The notes beneath the pieces are model-generated. The model saw nothing but the letters and a program-made list of their open reading frames with translations, searched no databases and was not told where the DNA came from. From Campylobacterales bacterium (GTDB lineage: Bacteria; Campylobacterota; Campylobacteria; Campylobacterales; Nitratiruptoraceae), in NCBI GenBank assembly GCA_027002625.1, contig JALWZJ010000173.1:1-35225 (forward strand): a stretch of DNA of 35,225 bases, read 5' to 3'. A program made the position numbers and the translations under genes. Position 1 is the first letter of the stretch, and every line of letters begins with the position of its first letter. This document shows, piece by piece, positions 16,546 through 25,697 of the stretch.

Positions 16546-18353
16546 TTTTTGATCTTTCGGCCCACTTTGGGGTGTTTGAGCTTTTTGATGGCGCTGCTCT
16601 CGATCTGACGCACCCGCTCTCTGGTGACGTTGAGCTCCTTGCCGATCTCTTCGAGAGTACGGTCGCTCTCGTCTGGCATCAGACCAAATCGCATCCGCAC
16701 CACCGCCTTTTCTCGCTCGTTGAGATTTTCCAAGATCTCGTCGATCTTTTGCTTCATATCTTCGTGCATGATCACTTCCAATGGATTTGGGGTATTCTTG
16801 TCTTCGATGAAGTCCCCAAACTTTCCATCCTCTTCACTGCCGATAGGGGCTTCGAGACTTACGGGCTCCTTGGTGATCTTGATCACGTTCTTGACCTTCT
16901 CTACCGGTAGCCCCACCTCTTTGGCGATAGTCTCCACATCAGGCTCCTTACCGGTCTCTTGGAGATGCTTTCGTACGATCTTGTTGATGCGGTTGATGGT
17001 CTCGATCATATGGATAGGGATCCTGATCGTTCTGGCCTGATCGGCGATGGCTCTACTGATGGCCTGGCGGATCCACCATGTGGCATAGGTGGAGAATTTG
17101 TAGCCCTTTTTGTACTCGAACTTGTCCACCGCTTTCATAAGGCCGATATTGCCCTCTTGGATCAGATCCAAAAAGGGTAGTCCTCTATTAGTGTAGCGTT
17201 TGGCGATGGAGACTACGAGGCGCAGGTTCGATTTGGCCATACGGGTCTTGGCCTCTTCGCTGATCTTTTTGCCCCGCTTGATCTGCTCGAGGATCTCGGC
17301 CAGTTTGTCTGGCTCGAGGTTGAAGCCCTTTTTGCTTGCCTCTTTGGCTTGGAAGAGCTTTTTGATATCCATATAGGTGCTTACCATCGTAGCTTCCGGC
17401 ACTCTTGAGGCGATCTCCTCTTTAGAGAGATTGGTGATCTCTTCGAGGAGTTTTCGATGGTTCTCTCGCAGCTGTTCGTTAAAAAGTGGCAAGCGGTACT
17501 CGAGCTTCTTGAGCTCCTTTTCAAATCCCTCGTCGCTTTTGAGCGCCGTCTCCATCGATTTGACCAGCTCGTTGATCAGCTTACTGGTAGGTCCAAGATC
17601 GAGGAGCTTCTCTTTGAGCTGTTTTTTACGAAAAGCCACGACCAGTTCGTGGTGGAACTTCTCTTCTGGAGTGGCATCTTCGGGCAGCTCCTTGTCTCTG
17701 GCTTTGAGCCACTCTTTCTTGGCCTTTTCCAAAGCTTTGAAAAGCTCGACGATCTTCTTTTCTCGCTTGGTGTATTTGGCCTTTTTCTTGGCCTCTTTGT
17801 CGAGATTCTCGTCCTCCTCGTCGCTCTCCTCCTCGAAACTCTTGAAAAGCTCTTTGACCCGTCGTTCACGGTTAATTAGAGGCTCTTTGTAGTCGAGGAT
17901 AAAGTCGATGAGGTAGGGTACGGAGCAGATGGCGTCGAGGATGATGTTCTCGCCCATCTCGATCTTTTTGGAGAGCTCGATCTCCTCTTCTTTTGTCAGC
18001 AGTGGGATCTGCCCCATCTCTCGTAGATACATCCGCACGGGGCTATCGCTCCTGCTCCACTCCAAAAGCTCCTTGTCTTTTGTGAGGTCGAACTCCTCGG
18101 CCAGCTCCTCTTCGGAGAGCCTTTTGCGCTCTTCTTCTTTTTTGGCCTTCTCTTCGATGTTGAGTTTTTTGGCGGCTTCCCCGCTGGTGATGATGTCTAC
18201 ATTGTATTTTTTTTGAAAGCCCAGGATCTTTTTGGCCTGGGCGAGGGTGGGTTGACGCTCGAACAGATCAGCCAACTGCTCGTAGGTCACATATGAGTTT
18301 TTGTGTTCGGCGAAAAATTCTTCCAGTTTTTTATTGATATCTTTTGCAGCCAA
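16530..18353 (-). CDS. rpoD: RNA polymerase primary sigma factor (sigma-70)
   Basis: 607 residues. Region 1.1 is N-terminal; region 1.2 ([20 protein letters not shown]) is near residue 100. A long, very charged non-conserved region spans about 135-350. Region 2 follows with [37 protein letters not shown] and [17 protein letters not shown], then region 3. Region 4 carries the helix-turn-helix [20 protein letters not shown]. The start codon is TTG 18353, with AAGGAG exactly 6 nt upstream; no ATG is available there. It has a full-consensus promoter. Its 3' end overlaps the convergent membrane-protein gene by 16 nt. Confidence 0.97.
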   Translation of the reverse strand: MAAKDINKKLEEFFAEHKNSYVTYEQLADLFERQPTLAQAKKILGFQKKYNVDIITSGEAAKKLNIEEKAKKEEERKRLSEEELAEEFDLTKDKELLEWSRSDSPVRMYLREMGQIPLLTKEEEIELSKKIEMGENIILDAICSVPYLIDFILDYKEPLINRERRVKELFKSFEEESDEEDENLDKEAKKKAKYTKREKKIVELFKALEKAKKEWLKARDKELPEDATPEEKFHHELVVAFRKKQLKEKLLDLGPTSKLINELVKSMETALKSDEGFEKELKKLEYRLPLFNEQLRENHRKLLEEITNLSKEEIASRVPEATMVSTYMDIKKLFQAKEASKKGFNLEPDKLAEILEQIKRGKKISEEAKTRMAKSNLRLVVSIAKRYTNRGLPFLDLIQEGNIGLMKAVDKFEYKKGYKFSTYATWWIRQAISRAIADQARTIRIPIHMIETINRINKIVRKHLQETGKEPDVETIAKEVGLPVEKVKNVIKITKEPVSLEAPIGSEEDGKFGDFIEDKNTPNPLEVIMHEDMKQKIDEILENLNEREKAVVRMRFGLMPDESDRTLEEIGKELNVTRERVRQIESSAIKKLKHPKVGRKIKNYIED

Positions 18354-18391
18354 ATGCAGCTCCTTGAAAGGAAGTTGAGGAAATTTGCCCG

Positions 18392-18419
18392 ATTATACCA
18401 AAAAAACTTTCTATGTCAA
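18392..18419 (-). promoter_or_regulatory. Full-consensus sigma-70 promoter for rpoD
   Basis: On the minus strand TTGACA (18419-18414), a 16-nt spacer containing seven consecutive T, then TATAAT (18397-18392). The start site near 18385 gives a leader of about 32 nt ending in AAGGAG-CTGCAT-TTG. Both hexamers match the E. coli consensus perfectly, and no other promoter in this window has a -35 this good. Confidence 0.8.
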
Positions 18420-18447
18420 GCGCATTGCCTTTTGAGGGCTATTTTGA

Positions 18448-18453
18448 TAAAAT
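18448..18453 (+). promoter_or_regulatory. -10 box (TAAAAT) for leuD
   Basis: TAAAAT in TTTTGATAAAATCAGC. The start site near 18460 leaves a leader of about 18 nt with TTTAGGAGAC before the ATG at 18478. It is divergent from the rpoD promoter, with about 29 nt between the leuD -10 and the rpoD -35. Confidence 0.5.
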
Positions 18454-18477
18454 CAGCAAAAATCTTTAGGAGACTGG

Positions 18478-18978
18478 ATGAACGTCATCACCGGAAAAGT
18501 ATGGAAATTTGGCGACAATATCGATACGGATCTCATCATCGCCGCACGATACCTCAATACCTCCGATCCCCACGAGCTGGCCAAGCACGTGATGGAGGAC
18601 GCCGATCCGGAGTTTGTCAAGAAGCTCCAGCCAGGAGACATCATCGTAGCTGGAGAAAATTTTGGCTGCGGTAGTAGCCGTGAGCACGCTCCCATAGCTC
18701 TCAAAGCCGCAGGAGTGGCGGCGATCGTGGCCAAAAGCTTCGCCAGGATCTTTTACCGTAATGCTTTTAATATGGGACTGCCTATCTTCGAGCTACCAGA
18801 GGCGGACAAGATCAACGAAGGAGATCTGATCACCATCGATATGGAAAGAGGCGTGGTCAAAGATATCGACAAAAAAGTGGAATACAAATTCACCCCCATT
18901 CCACCTTTCATGCAAGAGCTGTTGGCCTGTGGGGGGCTGATGAATTACGCCAAAGCGCAGATTTTAGAGGAGAAGTGA
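18478..18978 (+). CDS. leuD: 3-Isopropylmalate dehydratase small subunit
   Basis: The swivelling small subunit of isopropylmalate isomerase (leucine synthesis), 166 residues, the short LeuD2-like form. [13 protein letters not shown] at the N-terminus and [14 protein letters not shown] with [17 protein letters not shown] are diagnostic. The catalytic large subunit leuC is not in the window. AGGAGAC precedes the ATG. Its TGA shares its final A with the leuB ATG, giving a coupled leuDB pair. Confidence 0.95.
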   Translation: MNVITGKVWKFGDNIDTDLIIAARYLNTSDPHELAKHVMEDADPEFVKKLQPGDIIVAGENFGCGSSREHAPIALKAAGVAAIVAKSFARIFYRNAFNMGLPIFELPEADKINEGDLITIDMERGVVKDIDKKVEYKFTPIPPFMQELLACGGLMNYAKAQILEEK

Positions 18979-20048
18979 TGAGAAAATATAGTGTAGCCTT
19001 GATTAAAGGTGACGGCATCGGACCCGAGATCATCGACGAGGCGGTCAAAGTCCTCGATGCGGTGAGTGTGAAGGAGGGGTTCGAGATCACCTACAAAGAG
19101 GCGCTCTTGGGTGGGGCCGCCATCGACGTGACGGGCGAGCCGATACCCGAAGAGACCATCGAGATCGCAAAATCGTGCGACGCCGTGCTCTTTGGTGCCA
19201 TCGGAGGTCCTCAGTGGGACGATCTGCCACGGCAAAAACGCCCAGAAACTGGCCTTTTGAAACTCCGTAAAGCTTTGGAGGTGTTTGCGAACCTTCGGCC
19301 AGTGACGGTCTATGACGAGCTCATCAACGCCTCCACCCTCAAACCCGAAGTGATCAAAGGGACGGATCTGATGGTGGTGCGGGAGCTCATCGGTGGTATC
19401 TATTTTGGCCAACCAAGAGGCTACGAGGGGGATGAAGCCTACAATACGATGCGTTACACAAAAGATGAGGTGCGTCGAATCGCCCGTAAGGCTTTTGAGA
19501 TCGCTATGAAGAGGAACAAGAAGGTTACTTCGGTAGATAAATCCAATGTCTTGGAAGTAAGCCAGCTGTGGCGAGATACGGTGAGCGAAGTGGCCAAAGA
19601 GTATCCAGAGGTGAGTTTGGAGCATATGTACGTGGACAATGCGGCGATGCAGCTCATTCGCGATCCCAAGCAGTTCGATGTGATCGTGACGGGCAATCTC
19701 TTTGGAGATATTCTCAGCGACGAGGCGAGCATGCTCAGTGGCTCTATTGGCCTTTTGCCAAGTGCCAGTCTTGGAGAAAAGCACGGGCTCTACGAGCCGA
19801 TCCACGGTAGTGCTCCAGATATCGCAGGCCAAGGGATCGCCAATCCTATCGCCGCAATCGCCAGTGCCGCGATGATGCTGCGCTACCAGTTTGGAGAGAT
19901 AAAAGCGGCCGAGAGGATCGAACAAGCGATCAAACGAGTCCTCAAAGAGGGATACCGCACCAAAGATATCGCCTCGTTTGACGCCAAAGAGGTGGTGACT
20001 ACCAGCGAGATGGGCTCGCTCATAGCCCAATATGCAAGCGAATTTTAA
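18978..20048 (+). CDS. leuB: 3-Isopropylmalate dehydrogenase
   Basis: Oxidative decarboxylation of 3-isopropylmalate with NAD, 356 residues. GDGIGPEI near the N-terminus, [33 protein letters not shown], the DKSNVLE segment, and [20 protein letters not shown] are all family signatures. ATG 18978 is preferred over GTG 18975 because the GAGGAG at 18967-18972 is then 5 nt away instead of 2. The last 17 nt overlap the start of the nucleotidyltransferase gene. Confidence 0.96.
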   Translation: MRKYSVALIKGDGIGPEIIDEAVKVLDAVSVKEGFEITYKEALLGGAAIDVTGEPIPEETIEIAKSCDAVLFGAIGGPQWDDLPRQKRPETGLLKLRKALEVFANLRPVTVYDELINASTLKPEVIKGTDLMVVRELIGGIYFGQPRGYEGDEAYNTMRYTKDEVRRIARKAFEIAMKRNKKVTSVDKSNVLEVSQLWRDTVSEVAKEYPEVSLEHMYVDNAAMQLIRDPKQFDVIVTGNLFGDILSDEASMLSGSIGLLPSASLGEKHGLYEPIHGSAPDIAGQGIANPIAAIASAAMMLRYQFGEIKAAERIEQAIKRVLKEGYRTKDIASFDAKEVVTTSEMGSLIAQYASEF

Positions 20049-21219
20049 ACACGAGGGCAGATATCCCTTTTTGCTGGAGCTTTTACGCTCCGATTTGCAA
20101 AGGGAGCTGGACTCTCTTCGTCGCTTCTTCGCTCCATATACCACCCGTGTCTATATGGTGGGAGGAAGTGTACGAGATCTGCTGCGTTCCCAGATCCTTG
20201 GGGTGGATGTGGAGGTGGTGGATCTCGATTTGGAGGTTTATGGGATAGAGCCCGCACTTTTTGAGCGCTTGATGGAGCGTCTTGGAGCCAAAGGGGTGGG
20301 CAAGAGCTTTTTTGTCTACAAATACCGCTTGCATATCGATATCTCTTTGCCAAGGATAGAAAAAAAGATCGGCAGAGGACATCGAGCCTTCGCGGTGGAG
20401 CTCGCCAAGGAGGAGAGGGAGGCGAGCAGACGACGAGACTTTTGTATGAACGCTTTGATGCTAAGTATCTTCGATGCTACCTTGCTCGATTTTTGGGGCG
20501 GTATCGAAGATATCAGACAAAGACGTATCCGTATCATCGACGAGGAGAAGTTCAAAGAGGATAGCCTCAGAGTTCTAAGAGGTATGCAGTTTAGCGCGAG
20601 GCTTGGATTTCGCATAGAGCCCCATAGTTGCATGGTGATGCGAAGTATCGATCTGTCCGATTTGAGCAAAGATCGGATCTTTTGGGAGTTCGAGAAGATG
20701 TTTTTGGCTCCTTTTTTGCATTATGGTCTTTATGCCATGAGTGCGTTGGCGGTGGATCAAAAGATTTTTGGATTTTCATTGGGAAGAGAGCTCTTTTTCA
20801 AAGCCGCTTTGGAGATGGCCAGAGGTCAAAGAGGTTTTGAAGAAGAGCTCTATAAATTTTATTTTTTGTACATTCTCAAAAATTCGCTCCACAAGCCCGT
20901 AGAGCCGATGTTGGACGCTTTGGGCGCTCCCAACGAATATCGCAAGGCGCTTCGGGGTCAAAAGAGTATCCCCAAGCGTATTACTTGGCGTTTTTTAGCA
21001 GGACTTGCCACCAACTATCCGATCAGGCTATGGCTTGGCAACTACAAGCCAAGGATCAAAGAGGCGGCCAAGGAGATTGGAGTATGGGAGCAAAAATATA
21101 TGCCCGTCTCGCCCAAGGAGCTTTTGGTCCAGGGGTTTGAGGGGGCCAAGCTGGGTGCGGAGCTGAGGCGGCGTACCTTACAAATCATACGACAAAGGTT
21201 CGAGCGTGAAGACATATAG
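20032..21219 (+). CDS. CCA tRNA nucleotidyltransferase / poly(A) polymerase family protein
   Basis: 395 residues. The class II nucleotidyltransferase head has GGSVRDLL (44-51), the catalytic carboxylates D64 and D66 in [20 protein letters not shown] (133-143), and [18 protein letters not shown], followed by a helical tail. It should add or repair the tRNA 3' CCA. Both tRNA genes in this window encode CCA, so repair may be the main need. The ATG at 20032 lies inside leuB, with only a weak ribosome site (TAGCCC); the next in-frame ATG, at residue 42, would cut into the active site, so the upstream start is kept. No HD domain is visible. Confidence 0.88.
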   Translation: MQANFKHEGRYPFLLELLRSDLQRELDSLRRFFAPYTTRVYMVGGSVRDLLRSQILGVDVEVVDLDLEVYGIEPALFERLMERLGAKGVGKSFFVYKYRLHIDISLPRIEKKIGRGHRAFAVELAKEEREASRRRDFCMNALMLSIFDATLLDFWGGIEDIRQRRIRIIDEEKFKEDSLRVLRGMQFSARLGFRIEPHSCMVMRSIDLSDLSKDRIFWEFEKMFLAPFLHYGLYAMSALAVDQKIFGFSLGRELFFKAALEMARGQRGFEEELYKFYFLYILKNSLHKPVEPMLDALGAPNEYRKALRGQKSIPKRITWRFLAGLATNYPIRLWLGNYKPRIKEAAKEIGVWEQKYMPVSPKELLVQGFEGAKLGAELRRRTLQIIRQRFEREDI

Positions 21220-22042
21220 AGTACTCATCGACTGCAAAGATCAAAAGGGGCTTGTGTATGAAATATCCAAGCTCTTTTTCGAAAACGATCTCAATATCGA
21301 AAAGAACGACGAGTTTGTGGACCAGGAGAATGGCAAATTCTTCATGAGAAGCGTAGTGCGTGGCCATATCGAGCAAGAGGAGCTGGCCAAAAAGCTCGAA
21401 GATGCTCTGCCCAAGGGGGCCAATATCCGAGTCATCACCCCAAGAAAGAAAAAGATCGTGGTGATGGCCACCAAAGAGAGCCATGTGCTTGGAGATATCC
21501 TCATCCGCCACTACGATGGGGAGCTACCTGTGGATATCGTAGCCGTGATCTCCAACTACGACTTTTTGCGGCCTTTGGTGGAGAAGTTTGGGATCGACTA
21601 TTTCCATGTACCCCATTCGGATCTGACTCGCAGCGAGCACGAGGCGAAGATCTTGCAGCTTTTGGAGATGTTCGAGCATATCGACTATATCGTCTTGGCC
21701 AAATATATGCGTATTCTCACACCGGATTTCGTCAGCCGCTACGAAAATCGTATCATCAATATCCACCACTCCTTCTTGCCGGCCTTCATCGGAGCCAATC
21801 CTTATAAGCAGGCCTACGATAGGGGAGTCAAGATCATCGGTGCTACGGCTCACTTCGTCAACAACAATCTGGACGAAGGCCCTATCATCGCCCAAGATGT
21901 GCTACCAGTGGATCATACCTTCAGCTGGCAGGAGATGCGAAAGGCGGGGCGTGATGTGGAAAAGGTAGTGCTCGCACGTGCTTTGAAGCTGGCCGTAGAG
22001 GATCGGATCTTTGTCTACGCCAACAAGACGGTGATCTTTTGA
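21206..22042 (+). CDS. purU: Formyltetrahydrofolate deformylase
   Basis: Hydrolyses 10-formyl-THF to formate and THF, balancing one-carbon pools. It has 278 residues. An N-terminal ACT domain (about 1-80) is followed by the formyltransferase fold with N185 and H187 in INIHHSFLPAF and D223 in NLDEGPII, the catalytic triad of the family. YIVLAKYMRILTP is typical of PurU rather than PurN. The start is GTG 21206 with AAAGG 7-8 nt upstream; no nearby ATG would preserve the ACT domain. It overlaps the preceding gene by 14 nt and trmL by 1 nt. Confidence 0.93.
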   Translation: MKTYRVLIDCKDQKGLVYEISKLFFENDLNIEKNDEFVDQENGKFFMRSVVRGHIEQEELAKKLEDALPKGANIRVITPRKKKIVVMATKESHVLGDILIRHYDGELPVDIVAVISNYDFLRPLVEKFGIDYFHVPHSDLTRSEHEAKILQLLEMFEHIDYIVLAKYMRILTPDFVSRYENRIINIHHSFLPAFIGANPYKQAYDRGVKIIGATAHFVNNNLDEGPIIAQDVLPVDHTFSWQEMRKAGRDVEKVVLARALKLAVEDRIFVYANKTVIF

Positions 22043-22509
22043 TGTTCAATGTGGTGCTGGTTCATCCACAGATCCCGCCAAATACGGGAAATATCGGCAG
22101 ACTCTGCGTCAATACGGGCGCTACGCTGCATCTGATCGAACCTCTTGGATTTTCTATCGACGACAAGGCTCTCAGGCGCGCAGGGCTCGATTATTGGCTA
22201 AAACTTGATCTCGTGGTCTGGGAGAGTCTGGAAAAGTTCATCGAGTCGGTGGATATGAAGCGCTGCTTTTTGGCCACCACCAAATCCCAAAAGCCCTATT
22301 TCGAAGCGAAGTTCCAGCCTGGAGACTACCTGCTCTTTGGCAGCGAGACCAGTGGATTGCCTACTGAACTTTTGCAAAAATACAAAGAGCAAACTATTAC
22401 GATCCCCATGACCAAGGAGGGGCGCAGCCTCAATCTGGCCGTGAGTGCCGGGATCGTCCTCTACGAAGCGATACGGCAAAACTACCAAGCATTTTTGGAG
22501 CGCGTATGA
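22042..22509 (+). CDS. trmL: tRNA (cytidine/uridine-34-2'-O)-methyltransferase
   Basis: A SPOUT methyltransferase that 2'-O-methylates the wobble base of tRNA-Leu isoacceptors. The length of 155 residues is standard. PPNTGNIGRLC, HLIEPLGF, GDYLLFGSETSGLP and SLNLAVSAGIVLYEAIRQ, the trefoil-knot SAM-binding motifs, are in the right order. ATG 22042 overlaps the purU TGA by 1 nt; a TTG at 22039 is an alternative. Its stop overlaps the next micro-ORF by 4 nt. Confidence 0.93.
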   Translation: MFNVVLVHPQIPPNTGNIGRLCVNTGATLHLIEPLGFSIDDKALRRAGLDYWLKLDLVVWESLEKFIESVDMKRCFLATTKSQKPYFEAKFQPGDYLLFGSETSGLPTELLQKYKEQTITIPMTKEGRSLNLAVSAGIVLYEAIRQNYQAFLERV

Positions 22510-22616
22510 AAGAGCTACTCGATACCCTCGTGACCATTTTGTTCGTGCTGTTCATGATCTGGATCGTGGTGGGATACCACCGACAAAAAGGTCACCATAA
22601 GCGGGATGAAAAGTAA
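22506..22616 (+). CDS. 36-residue single-pass membrane micro-protein, unknown function
   Basis: The frame starts MKELLDTLVTILFVLFMIWI and ends VVGYHRQKGHHKRDEK. A strongly hydrophobic helix spans about 7-23 and is followed by a basic, His-rich tail (positive-inside topology). Its ATG overlaps the trmL stop (ATGA), and the frame ends cleanly with TAA before the glyS promoter. Composition and the coupled start argue for a real gene. I do not recognise a family. Confidence 0.65.
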   Translation: MKELLDTLVTILFVLFMIWIVVGYHRQKGHHKRDEK

Positions 22617-22623
22617 AATAGAC

Positions 22624-22629
22624 TACAAT
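22624..22629 (+). promoter_or_regulatory. -10 box (TACAAT) for glyS
   Basis: TACAAT in GACTACAATACAATC within the 33-nt gap after the micro-ORF. The start site near 22636 leaves a leader of about 14 nt carrying AAGGTGG before ATG 22650. A second overlapping TACAAT occurs 5 nt later. Confidence 0.45.
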
Positions 22630-22649
22630 ACAATCAAAAAAGGTGGACG

Positions 22650-24680
22650 ATGACCCAACCACTACTGATAGAGATAGGAGTAGAAGAGCTTCCTGCCATC
22701 CCCTTTTTGAAAGAGCTTCCAAACATCGAACCAAAGTGGCAAAAGGTGCTGGAGGAGTATGGGCTTGAGAGTGAGTTTGAGTTTTACTACACTCCAAGAC
22801 GGCTGGTGCTGTGGCACCACGATTTTCCTACCAAGCAGCCTACCACCTACGAGGAGTTTTTCGGGGCTCCTTTGCATATCGCTTTCAAAGATGGCGAGCC
22901 TACTCCCGCAGCCCTCGGCTTTGCCAAAAAGTGTGGGGTGAGTGTGGAGGAGCTCTCCACGATACAAAGGGGAAAATCCAAGATCCTCTACTACAAAAAA
23001 GAGATCGAGGGCAAAGAGTCCAAAGAGGTGCTGCCCGAAATGGTCCACAAGTGGCTCAAATCACTCGATTTTGGCAAATCGATGCGGTGGGGAAGCCTCA
23101 AAGAGGAGTTCATCCGACCCATTCGCTGGGGCATCATCGCATTGGATCACCACTTCATCGAGGCCAAGTTTTATGGCATTACCACCTCAAACTATACTTA
23201 TCTGCATAGAAGCGTCTCAACGGGTCCTGTCTGTATCGAGGGACCAAAAGAGTATTTCGATAGACTCAAGAGTGGTGGCGTGATCCTCTATCCGGAGGCC
23301 AGGTACGAAAAGATCGATACGGAGTTTGGCCAAATACAGACCAGCGGCGTGGCGATAGAAAGAGACGAGGAGCTATTGGCGGAAGTTGTGGCGATCACCG
23401 AATTTCCTACAGCCCTCAAAGGAGAGTTCGAAGAGCGCTTTTTAGAGCTGCCCCCTGAGGTGATCATCACCAGTATGAAAGAGCATCAGCGCTATTTTCC
23501 CGTATTTAAAGATGGTAGATTGCAAAATGCCTTCGTAGTAGTCTCCAACGCTTTTACGGATGATTTTGGAGTGATCGTCAAAGGAAACGAGCGAGTACTC
23601 AGAGCCAGGCTCAGTGACGCGCTCTTCTTTTGGGAAAACGACCTCAAAAAGGGGCTCGATTTCGAGGGGCTCAAGGATGTGGTCTTTATGGACTCTTTGG
23701 GTTCACTTTTTGATAAAGAGGTGCGAGAGCTCAAGATCGCCCACTATCTTTTAGAGAAGTACCAAAAGCTCTTTAGCGAACCAGGCGTGGCCAAGGCTTT
23801 GATGGAGCGAGCCGTGATGCTCAGCTACGCCGATCTGCTGAGCGAGATGGTCTACGAGTTTACGGAGCTGCAAGGGATCATGGGCTACTACTATGCCCTC
23901 AAACAAGGAGAGGATGAGCAAGTAGCCCTGGCTATCAAGGAGCAGTACTTGCCCAAAGGGGAGGAGAGTGAGCTGCCAAGCACGCTTTTTAGTGCGATTG
24001 TGGCCCTTTCTAAAAAGCTCGATACCTTGATGGCGCTTTTTAGCATCGGCAAGATCCCCACAGGCTCAAAAGATCCCTTTGGTCTGCGACGAGCGGCCAA
24101 TGGGGTGATACGAATCGTTTTAGAATTTAGGCTCGATTTCGATCTTGGCCAAATCTTTGAAGATCTAAAGGATGAGTACAAGCTATTTGATACCAAAAAG
24201 CTCGAAGAGTTTTTTATCGAACGGCTCTATCAATTCTATGATCTCAATCCCTCCATCGTCAAAGCGGTGGTAGAAAGTGGCGAGCGAAATCTGGTGGAGT
24301 TGGACAAAAAGATCAAAGCTTTGGCTCAGATCGTCCAAAGTAGCGATTTCAAAGAGGTCTTCACCACATTCAAGCGTGTGGCCAATATCGTCAAGGATGT
24401 GGATATCTCCAAGCCAACTCCTGTGGATGAAGCGCTTTTTGAGAGCGAGTATGAAAAGAGGCTGTGGGAGCGCTTTAGGGAGGTGAGCCAAAAAGAGTAT
24501 ACAAGCTACGAAGAGCGGCTCGACGCTCTTTTTGGCCTCAAACACGATATCGATCTCTTTTTCGACAATGTCTTGGTCAATGCCGAGGATGAGAAGCTGC
24601 GAGCCAACAGAAAAAACCTCATCGCTTCTATCTACAAAGCGTTCAAAAAGATCGCCGATATCAAAGAGATCACATTGTAG
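22650..24680 (+). CDS. glyS: Glycyl-tRNA synthetase beta subunit
   Basis: The tRNA-recognition subunit of the alpha2beta2 bacterial GlyRS, 676 residues, full length. The N-terminal LLIEIGVEELPAIPF and FYYTPRRLVL are hallmarks. The mid-protein HQRYFPVFKDGRLQNAFVVV and DPFGLRRAANGVIRIV, and a C-terminal anticodon-binding helical region with VNAEDEKLRANRKNLI, follow. The alpha subunit gene (glyQ) is not in the window, so the two subunits are unlinked here. The stop abuts the next ATG with no gap. Confidence 0.97.
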   Translation: MTQPLLIEIGVEELPAIPFLKELPNIEPKWQKVLEEYGLESEFEFYYTPRRLVLWHHDFPTKQPTTYEEFFGAPLHIAFKDGEPTPAALGFAKKCGVSVEELSTIQRGKSKILYYKKEIEGKESKEVLPEMVHKWLKSLDFGKSMRWGSLKEEFIRPIRWGIIALDHHFIEAKFYGITTSNYTYLHRSVSTGPVCIEGPKEYFDRLKSGGVILYPEARYEKIDTEFGQIQTSGVAIERDEELLAEVVAITEFPTALKGEFEERFLELPPEVIITSMKEHQRYFPVFKDGRLQNAFVVVSNAFTDDFGVIVKGNERVLRARLSDALFFWENDLKKGLDFEGLKDVVFMDSLGSLFDKEVRELKIAHYLLEKYQKLFSEPGVAKALMERAVMLSYADLLSEMVYEFTELQGIMGYYYALKQGEDEQVALAIKEQYLPKGEESELPSTLFSAIVALSKKLDTLMALFSIGKIPTGSKDPFGLRRAANGVIRIVLEFRLDFDLGQIFEDLKDEYKLFDTKKLEEFFIERLYQFYDLNPSIVKAVVESGERNLVELDKKIKALAQIVQSSDFKEVFTTFKRVANIVKDVDISKPTPVDEALFESEYEKRLWERFREVSQKEYTSYEERLDALFGLKHDIDLFFDNVLVNAEDEKLRANRKNLIASIYKAFKKIADIKEITL

Positions 24681-25697
24681 ATGTATGATTTCATCGTCGT
24701 CGGGGCCGGCAGTGCCGGAGGCCATACCGCTTACTTTTTGGCCAAAAATGGTGCCAAAGTGGCGGTGGTGGAGCAGTATGCGATAGGCGCTGGAGGCAGC
24801 GGTGCCGCTGGCGCTTTCATCTCTCCTCGTATCGGCAAAGGTGGCCCCATACAGCGATGGACCAATGAAGCCTTCCGGTATTGCGTCGATTTTTACAAAG
24901 ACTCTCCCTACTTTTATCCTACCGGCTTGCTGCGATTGCCAAAAGATGGCGAGGAATTTTCAAAAGTGGTGATGGATGTGGAGTATGAGCGAAAGAGTGG
25001 AGGATTTTTCTTCCCCCAAGCTGGTGTGCTCAAGGCCAAACCCCATCTGGAAAGCCTGCTGCAAAATATCGATGTGATCTATGCCAAAGCCATGCCTACG
25101 TTCAAAGATGGAGTGGTGGAGGTGGCGGGAGTGAAAGCTCCTCATCTGATCTTGGCCACTGGGGCGTGGGATGAGCTCTTGGATGTGGAATATCTGCGTA
25201 TCGGCAAGACGAGCGGGGTGCGCTTTGATCTAAGAAGCAGCCTCTCTTTGCCCTATTCGATCCACCAAAAGATCTCCATCTCGGCTAATCTGGATGGGAT
25301 TGTGAGCATCGGGGCCACTCACCAGCGTCTGGATACCCCCTCCCGGCCCCAGCCGCCCTCTATGCTCTTTGAAGAGGCCAAGAAAATGGTGGGAGCGTTT
25401 GAATATGAGATCGAGCAGATGTATTGTGGAGTGCGCAGTAGTGTCAACGATCATCTACCTATTATTGGAGAGCTTGCAAGGGAGCTGCCAAAAGTCAAAA
25501 ATTTCAAAAACTTCGATTTTGGCCAAATCCCGAAACGAAACGTCTCTATCGTCGGTGGTCTTGGGGGGAGGGGATTTGTCTTTGGTCCCTTTGTGGGCGA
25601 TATGCTGGCAAGACATCTGACCAAAAATGAGCCGATACCAAAGGAGCTGGACGTGGATCGGTATGTAGTGCGATATCTCAAAAAAGGAAGAGTATGA
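24681..25697 (+). CDS. FAD-dependent oxidoreductase resembling the MnmC C-terminal domain
   Basis: A 338-residue DAO-family flavoprotein. The dinucleotide motif VVGAGSAGGHTAYFLAK is at 6-22, VVEQY marks the end of beta-2, LILATGAWDE is in the middle, and a C-terminal GVRSSVNDHLPIIGE and GGLGGRGFVFGPFVGDMLA match the tRNA-modifying oxidase domain of MnmC (cmnm5s2U34 to nm5s2U34). The N-terminal methyltransferase domain of MnmC is absent and the genes either side do not supply it. The alternative is a glycine or D-amino-acid oxidase. The stop overlaps hemH by 4 nt. Confidence 0.72.
   Translation: MYDFIVVGAGSAGGHTAYFLAKNGAKVAVVEQYAIGAGGSGAAGAFISPRIGKGGPIQRWTNEAFRYCVDFYKDSPYFYPTGLLRLPKDGEEFSKVVMDVEYERKSGGFFFPQAGVLKAKPHLESLLQNIDVIYAKAMPTFKDGVVEVAGVKAPHLILATGAWDELLDVEYLRIGKTSGVRFDLRSSLSLPYSIHQKISISANLDGIVSIGATHQRLDTPSRPQPPSMLFEEAKKMVGAFEYEIEQMYCGVRSSVNDHLPIIGELARELPKVKNFKNFDFGQIPKRNVSIVGGLGGRGFVFGPFVGDMLARHLTKNEPIPKELDVDRYVVRYLKKGRV

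Noticed and set aside
18945-20144. 399-codon open frame antisense to leuB
   Set aside because: leuB is unambiguous with all signatures; the antisense frame has no ribosome site or recognisable domain.
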